DNA of 64,000 nt, taken from contig NC_081547.1 of NCBI RefSeq assembly GCF_901000735.1, positions 496,001 to 560,000 on the forward strand, given 5' to 3'. This DNA is from Corylus avellana. Its lineage: Eukaryota > Streptophyta > Magnoliopsida > Fagales > Betulaceae. Position numbers and translations under genes: made by a program. This document shows positions 59,650-64,000 of this stretch, one piece after another. Within the stretch, counting starts at the first letter, position 1. Each line of letters starts with the position of its first letter. Under the pieces are notes generated by a model, which had not been told where the DNA came from, did no database searches, and saw only the letters and a list, made by a program, of their open reading frames with translations.

Positions 59650-60366
59650 CTAATTGGTAACCGGGACTGAGCTCTGGTTCCGTAGAACGATGGGAAGAGA
59701 CTCTTGGTGACGAAAATTCCACTGCTTTGCAATGAAGTCCTCTATGGTGCGCTGGAACTCCTCGTTGCTTAGCTCGTCCTCCGGAGCTAGATTCTCTTCG
59801 GATTTAACACCTTTCGTGCACTTCTCCGTCTCCGATCGCCGGAGCTTTCCGTGAGACTTCTCCCAACTCTTGCGCTCGAACTTCTCCGACTGAGTCCTAC
59901 GATACGGCTTCGGATGCTCCAGATCCGAGTCCGAGTCCGAGTCCGAGTCCGAGTCCGAGTCAGAGAACGTGTTAGCGTCGTCTTCACGAGCGGTCGTGAT
60001 CATCTCAGTGATAATCTGCTTGTCATGGTACTCGATCGCCCCTGGCAAGTGGGCGAGAGGATCAGTTTCGGACTGCGACCTCTTGTGGTCGCCGCTGTTT
60101 TTGATGATTTCCTCGAAGATTTCGGTCTCGCCGTCGTGGCCGGACGGAATTTGGCCGGAGAACCGGCCGGACTTGGCCAGAAGAGTAACGATGATGACGT
60201 TGCAGAGCAGAAAAACGAAGAGAGGGCTCGCGACGAAGCCTAAAAGCTGCCGGAAGAACTCCCCGGAGATTCTAACGGCGAAAGGGACCCGAGCTAAGGT
60301 CCACGAGAAGAGAACCATAGCCAGAAACAGCTCCACGAAGCGAAAAAGCTTCGAGATGTGAAGCAT
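59650..60366 (-). CDS. DUF4408/DUF761 membrane-anchored protein
   Basis: An intronless gene for a 238-aa plant-specific protein. Two hydrophobic segments (about 11-30 and 42-64) form the N-terminal DUF4408-like membrane anchor. A charged middle follows, with a (Ser-Asp)7 run at 135-148 and TQSEK / RSETEK motifs (likely phosphosites). The C-terminal DUF761 motif is DELSNEEFQRTIEDFIAKQ at about 197-215. The family has no settled biochemical role; some members respond to stress (general knowledge). The start at 60366 fits the family N-terminus (MLHISKLFRF). A longer in-frame ATG at 60543 would add a low-complexity Ser/Leu stretch coded by the GA-repeat of the leader and is rejected. The likely TATA box is at 60749. 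Confidence 0.85.
   Translation of the reverse strand: MLHISKLFRFVELFLAMVLFSWTLARVPFAVRISGEFFRQLLGFVASPLFVFLLCNVIIVTLLAKSGRFSGQIPSGHDGETEIFEEIIKNSGDHKRSQSETDPLAHLPGAIEYHDKQIITEMITTAREDDANTFSDSDSDSDSDSDSDLEHPKPYRRTQSEKFERKSWEKSHGKLRRSETEKCTKGVKSEENLAPEDELSNEEFQRTIEDFIAKQWNFRHQESLPIVLRNQSSVPVTN
59924..59961 (-). repeat. Hexanucleotide (GAGTCC)n coding repeat
   Basis: An in-frame hexamer array in the DUF4408 gene encodes the (Ser-Asp)7 run. It is expected to vary in unit number without frameshift. Confidence 0.85.
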
Positions 60367-60748
60367 TGTGCTTGTTCTTTGTTTCTCAGCTTTCAATCCG
60401 TCAAAATCGAACAAACCCTTCAAACACAGAGAGAGAGAGAGAGAGAGAGAAGCAAAGCCGATGGGTGAAGCTGCAAGAGTCTTACGGCATTGGTAGTCGG
60501 AGTGGGAAGTGTTTTCCGGGAAAGTAAAGAAATGAAAATCCAAGAGAGGTAAATCTTGGAAGAATATAGAAAAGTGAGAAAATATTGTACACTATAGAGA
60601 GTACTGGGTGCACAGGGAGAGCAGTGAGGAGTCTGCGTCTGGGTTCTGGCTTCCCCTTTCCCCTTTCCCCTCCCTTTGAGAAGTGAGAAAGAGAACAATT
60701 ACTTGCACCTCCGAGAACTGAACCCCTTCCGTGGACAAATCTTCGCCT

Positions 60749-60755
60749 TTTATAG
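60749..60755 (-). promoter_or_regulatory. Candidate TATA box of the DUF4408 gene
   Basis: The minus strand reads CTATAAAAGGC, a strong plant TATA context, about 385 bases before the start codon. It implies a leader of about 350 bases that includes the GA repeat. Confidence 0.55.
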
Positions 60756-62691
60756 ACTCACACACAGCAATACATTTATATTTAACTAATTTAACTGAAA
60801 TTATTTTTAACGTCCTAATCAAGATTCAAGACCCAGTCCCACTGTCCCAGACCCGGTTCGTTGGGTTAATGGGGCCCGCATGGGGCAGGCTACGTCGACG
60901 CTTTAATGTAATTCTTTATGTTGATGTTTTTTTCTATTTGGTGCTTTTCGTTTCCTGTGTCTGCTTTTGCCTTGTGCCGTGGAATTTGGTCGTGGTGGGG
61001 TTTCCTATTACGCGAGAAGATCGCCGGAGTGATTGGCATCTGCGTGATGGGATGAGACGTGGGGTTTCACGTGCGCCGTGCCTTCAGAATAGTCCTCTTG
61101 CGCTCTGCTCCGTTGGTTTGGACTTTGGAGCAGATTGCCTCATCCTCATGGGGCGTGCGTGTACACTTTCTTTCCTTCTTTCTTTCTATTTTCTATATAT
61201 AAAATGCAAGCTTCATTTGTCCTGTTGTCCAGAATAGGTAGATTCTAAACGCACAAATATTTTTAGCAATTTTTTGTTGGAATTAATAATTTAGACAAAA
61301 AATCGAATTGATAAAGGTATCAAAATTGCCACTCTATCTTATATTGTCGGACATTTTATAAAATTTGGGAGGAAATAGTACTGGTGGGTGGGTTTTTTAA
61401 ATCGACGATGAATCAAATACTTGCCGATTAGGTACTCAAGTTTCTTCTTTTCCGAGATTGAACTACTAACAAAATTGGTCCATGACCAAGACCAAATGGT
61501 TCATATACCACAATCCATAATTAACAAAAATTTTAACTTTTCAATTTAATTAATCTCGCTTAGTTTTTTTTGTTTAAAGAATTTGGTCGGAACCCAGCAG
61601 GTTGGACGCATTCAAAGAAGCGTGGGCGTCTGGAAGTCCGTACACCTTCTGTAATTTCCGCGCGCGATCACGTGTACCTGAAACTTAAAGTACGGCGATT
61701 TTTTTACGACTTAAAAGTAGACCTTCTTTCGTTGCCAAGCAATCTATTTGTTTTTTTGTTTTTTGTTTTTTAAAATTTAGGGAGAAGGACCCACAAGAGC
61801 TCTGCTGACAAAGAGAGAGGTACGGTGCTTGACAGACACGCGATTGTTTTTGCCTTTAATCACCCCCAAAATAAATTCATTTATCATTATCATTATCATT
61901 TATGTGATGTGAAGGAACAAAGCTGATAGTCTTCGGTCAATAAACCTGACAGGAGTTTTAAGTGATAGATAGATATTGCCATCAATTTCAGAGAAACATT
62001 TTTGGCTATTAAATAAAAGGATTGAGATCCTATTCGAACAAATCAAATATGAAAATATGAAATGTTCGAATATTCGTCCAAACATATATATATATATATA
62101 TATAATTTGTGACTAATAAATTGAAGTCACAAATCAAATATTATGAAAATGAATTGCAATTCACAATTTTTTTTTTTAAAAAAAATATTGCACTTTCATA
62201 ACATACTAAACAGATTATAATATAACACTAAATCAAGAGGTGGACACCTTAACAATAAATCCAAATGTAAAAGATAGTGCTAATGAAAAAGTGAAACTAA
62301 AACCACCGAACAAGTAATAGACGCATAAATAATCTCAAAGAACCATAAACTATCTAAACATTTATAACTTGGGCAAAAACAAAGAAATCGACAGCATAAA
62401 GCGACAATAACACTCAAACAGAGAATATATAAGAGTATAACCCTCAAAAGAGTCATATATCTAACCCAAACATTTTATAAAATAAGACAACAATCACATT
62501 TTAATTATTGAAGTTATAAGCACTAATGTATTGTTACATTAGTTTGTAAATATGACAAGTGATATATAGACCAACACAAAAACATAATAAATTGTTACGC
62601 TAGATTAAAAAGAAAAAACTACTATCAACAATCTTTATTACAATTATTGTACGATATTTTTGTTAATTTATTTGAAGAACTATTATGCTGA

Positions 62692-62693
<2 letters not shown>

Positions 62694-62722
<29 letters not shown>
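62694..62722. repeat. (TTA)n microsatellite
   Basis: Nine or ten TTA units in AT-rich intergenic DNA. Confidence 0.9.
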
Positions 62723-63269
62723 TTGACAAAATAGTGTATTATTATATATGTATAGGAGTTAGTAGTAGAGCAGGGCCAGCCATAATCGTTGTTCCAAGAA
62801 TTGGTAGGAGGTACTCATTGAGTCGCTTCACTTCACTTTCATGTGTTAGTCTACATCATAGCCCCACTGCTAATGAAGTTTTTTTTTTTTTTTTTTTTTT
62901 GGGGGGGTGGGGGTAGGTCTCAAAATAAAAATAAAATAAATAATTTTTAAATAAAATAATTTTAAAAATTACAAAATAGTTTTTATTTTTATGTTATATT
63001 ATAATATTTTTCAAAAAAAAAAAACCACCAATGCACTTAAAAGTAAAAGGTGGCGCCCGTGACCCTCTATTTTTCAGCAGGTTGGGATTTTCTTTTTGTG
63101 CTATAAGCATTATTTATTAGATTGAGTTGACAGTGTGATGGGAGCCTTTTGCGTGTGTGTTTCTCCCAAATTCTGCACTCACCGTTCACAATATACTTTC
63201 CAGTTTCCACCCATTTTTCATAAATCTTCTTTATAGTTAATGTAACAGCTGATTCTAAATGTCTTCATA

Positions 63270-63345
63270 TGTCTTCATGGTAGAGATGAGACGAATGTCA
63301 CTAGTTTAAATTTCTCTCTCTCTTATATAAATTAAAAAAAATATA
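63270..63345 (+). mobile_element. Degenerate SINE relic
   Basis: A box-A-like CATGGTAGAGATGAG (63277-63291) and box-B-like TGTCACTAGTTTAAAT (63296-63311), then a CT-rich stretch and an A-rich end. It resembles the SINE at 17.1 kb in its B-box half (CACTAGTTTxAAT). Confidence 0.45.
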
Positions 63346-64000
63346 TATATATTTTGGGTGCTCGCCAAAATGTTAGGCACATTTGTTAATAGATATTAAA
63401 CAACAAATAAGAACCAAAAAGTCAGAATCTGCTATATTAAATTATCATTTGTTCTTAACAATAGTGCATAAATTATTGAGAATTTCATTCAAAAAAATTC
63501 CAATAGTTGGCTTTATAAGGCAGAGAGAAAGAGAGAGAACCCAAAACAAACATGTACCATCCATCATCCACTAGCAAACAAGGCTATTATTTTATATTCC
63601 TCTACAAGTTTTTTAATTTCAAACAAGATAGAGAAATCTATGAGCTCCATTTATTCATATGGTCTGCAGCTGGGCTTTATTCCAGTTCTCCTTCTAGGTA
63701 TATTATTTTTTAAGTTATCCAAGGTAAGAGAAAGTTGTGCCTTTTCTCCCATCAACATCATGATTTTGAAAGTAATTTCTGTTCCAAGTAGGAGCTTCTT
63801 TCCAAGAACATTATTGTACTCTCTTGCCTGTAAAGACCCTTGGACAAAATATATATAAATCTTGTTAGAGATACCCAGCTTTGAGTTGGTCTTTTAGGAC
63901 TATTTTTCTTTTAAATCTGTAGTGTGTATATGTGGTCTAGGTGAGCTCCACATAAAGATGACATGACCACTTATTTCTTCTATTTTTCTTATTCCAAACA

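Larger units (their letters stand above)
60367..64000. other. Intergenic right edge; no convincing gene
   Basis: 60367-60755 is the DUF4408 leader with a GA microsatellite (60427-60450). Beyond it the sequence is AT-rich with (TA)n at 62083-62104, (TTA)n at 62694-62722, a T21-G7 run near 62879-62908 and a SINE relic at 63.3 kb. A frame at 63640-63858 begins with a hydrophobic N-terminus (LGFIPVLLLGILFF) and might be the start of a gene continuing past the window, but nothing supports it further. Confidence 0.5.

Noticed and set aside
60731..61237. 168-aa plus-strand frame
   Set aside because: It overlaps the divergent promoter of the DUF4408 gene; no domain, no intron or codon signature; probably chance in a moderately GC-rich stretch.
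1..64000. CRISPR arrays, phage or bacterial operons
   Set aside because: No regularly spaced direct repeats of that kind and all genes are plant nuclear in type.

Overview
This is a plant nuclear genome window. The evidence is long AT-rich intergenic DNA, canonical plant introns, plant-only protein families (PMEI, PELPK-type proline-rich proteins, DUF4408/DUF761, bHLH with an ACT-like tail), SINE, MITE and LINE relics, and a 100-N scaffold gap at 4793-4892. The proteins resemble rosid eudicots; a woody fabid is my guess, and I cannot name the species.

Layout. 1-1.2 kb: a pectin methylesterase/invertase-inhibitor gene whose promoter and 5' UTR are tandemly duplicated. 1.5-8.4 kb: two nearly identical 3.3-kb blocks separated by the gap and a transposon end; each carries the same TATA box and untranslated first exon. 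Only the second block is joined to a gene. 8.7-16.7 kb: that gene, with 22 coding exons, encodes a conserved 1140-aa plant protein with a C2-like segment. 17-20 kb: SINE, foldback and nested palindromic repeats. 20.4-21.4 kb (-): an intronless, locally GC-rich mitochondrial dicarboxylate carrier. 24.7 kb (-): tRNA-Ser(GCU). 26.2-35.2 kb: a MYND-finger ubiquitin-specific protease (UBP16 type) with a 3.2-kb first intron and one GC-AG intron. 36.3-38.8 kb: an IMPACT/YigZ-family protein. 39.8-49.2 kb (-): a head-to-tail cluster of four small secreted PELPK-like proteins, one divergent relative and one 5'-truncated copy; part of the cluster arose by duplication of a two-gene block. 50.4-51.1 kb (-): a two-exon bHLH factor. 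52.9-53.9 kb (-): a J-domain-like protein lacking HPD, with a zinc-finger segment. 53.9-59.6 kb: no convincing gene. 59.7-60.4 kb (-): a DUF4408/DUF761 membrane protein. 60.4-64 kb: promoter, microsatellites and a SINE relic.

The genes do not form one pathway. Cell-wall functions (PMEI, PELPK cluster) lie beside housekeeping genes (protease, carrier, IMPACT). From memory, the large C2-like gene, the carrier and UBP16 match neighbours on Arabidopsis chromosome 4 (around At4g24560-At4g24610). A DIC, PELPKs and a DnaJ-type gene are neighbours on chromosome 5 (around At5g09470-At5g09540). The window may therefore keep an ancestral order that was split after genome duplication in Arabidopsis. Exon boundaries were read by eye from splice sites, reading phase and protein continuity; all annotated multi-exon genes close in frame.
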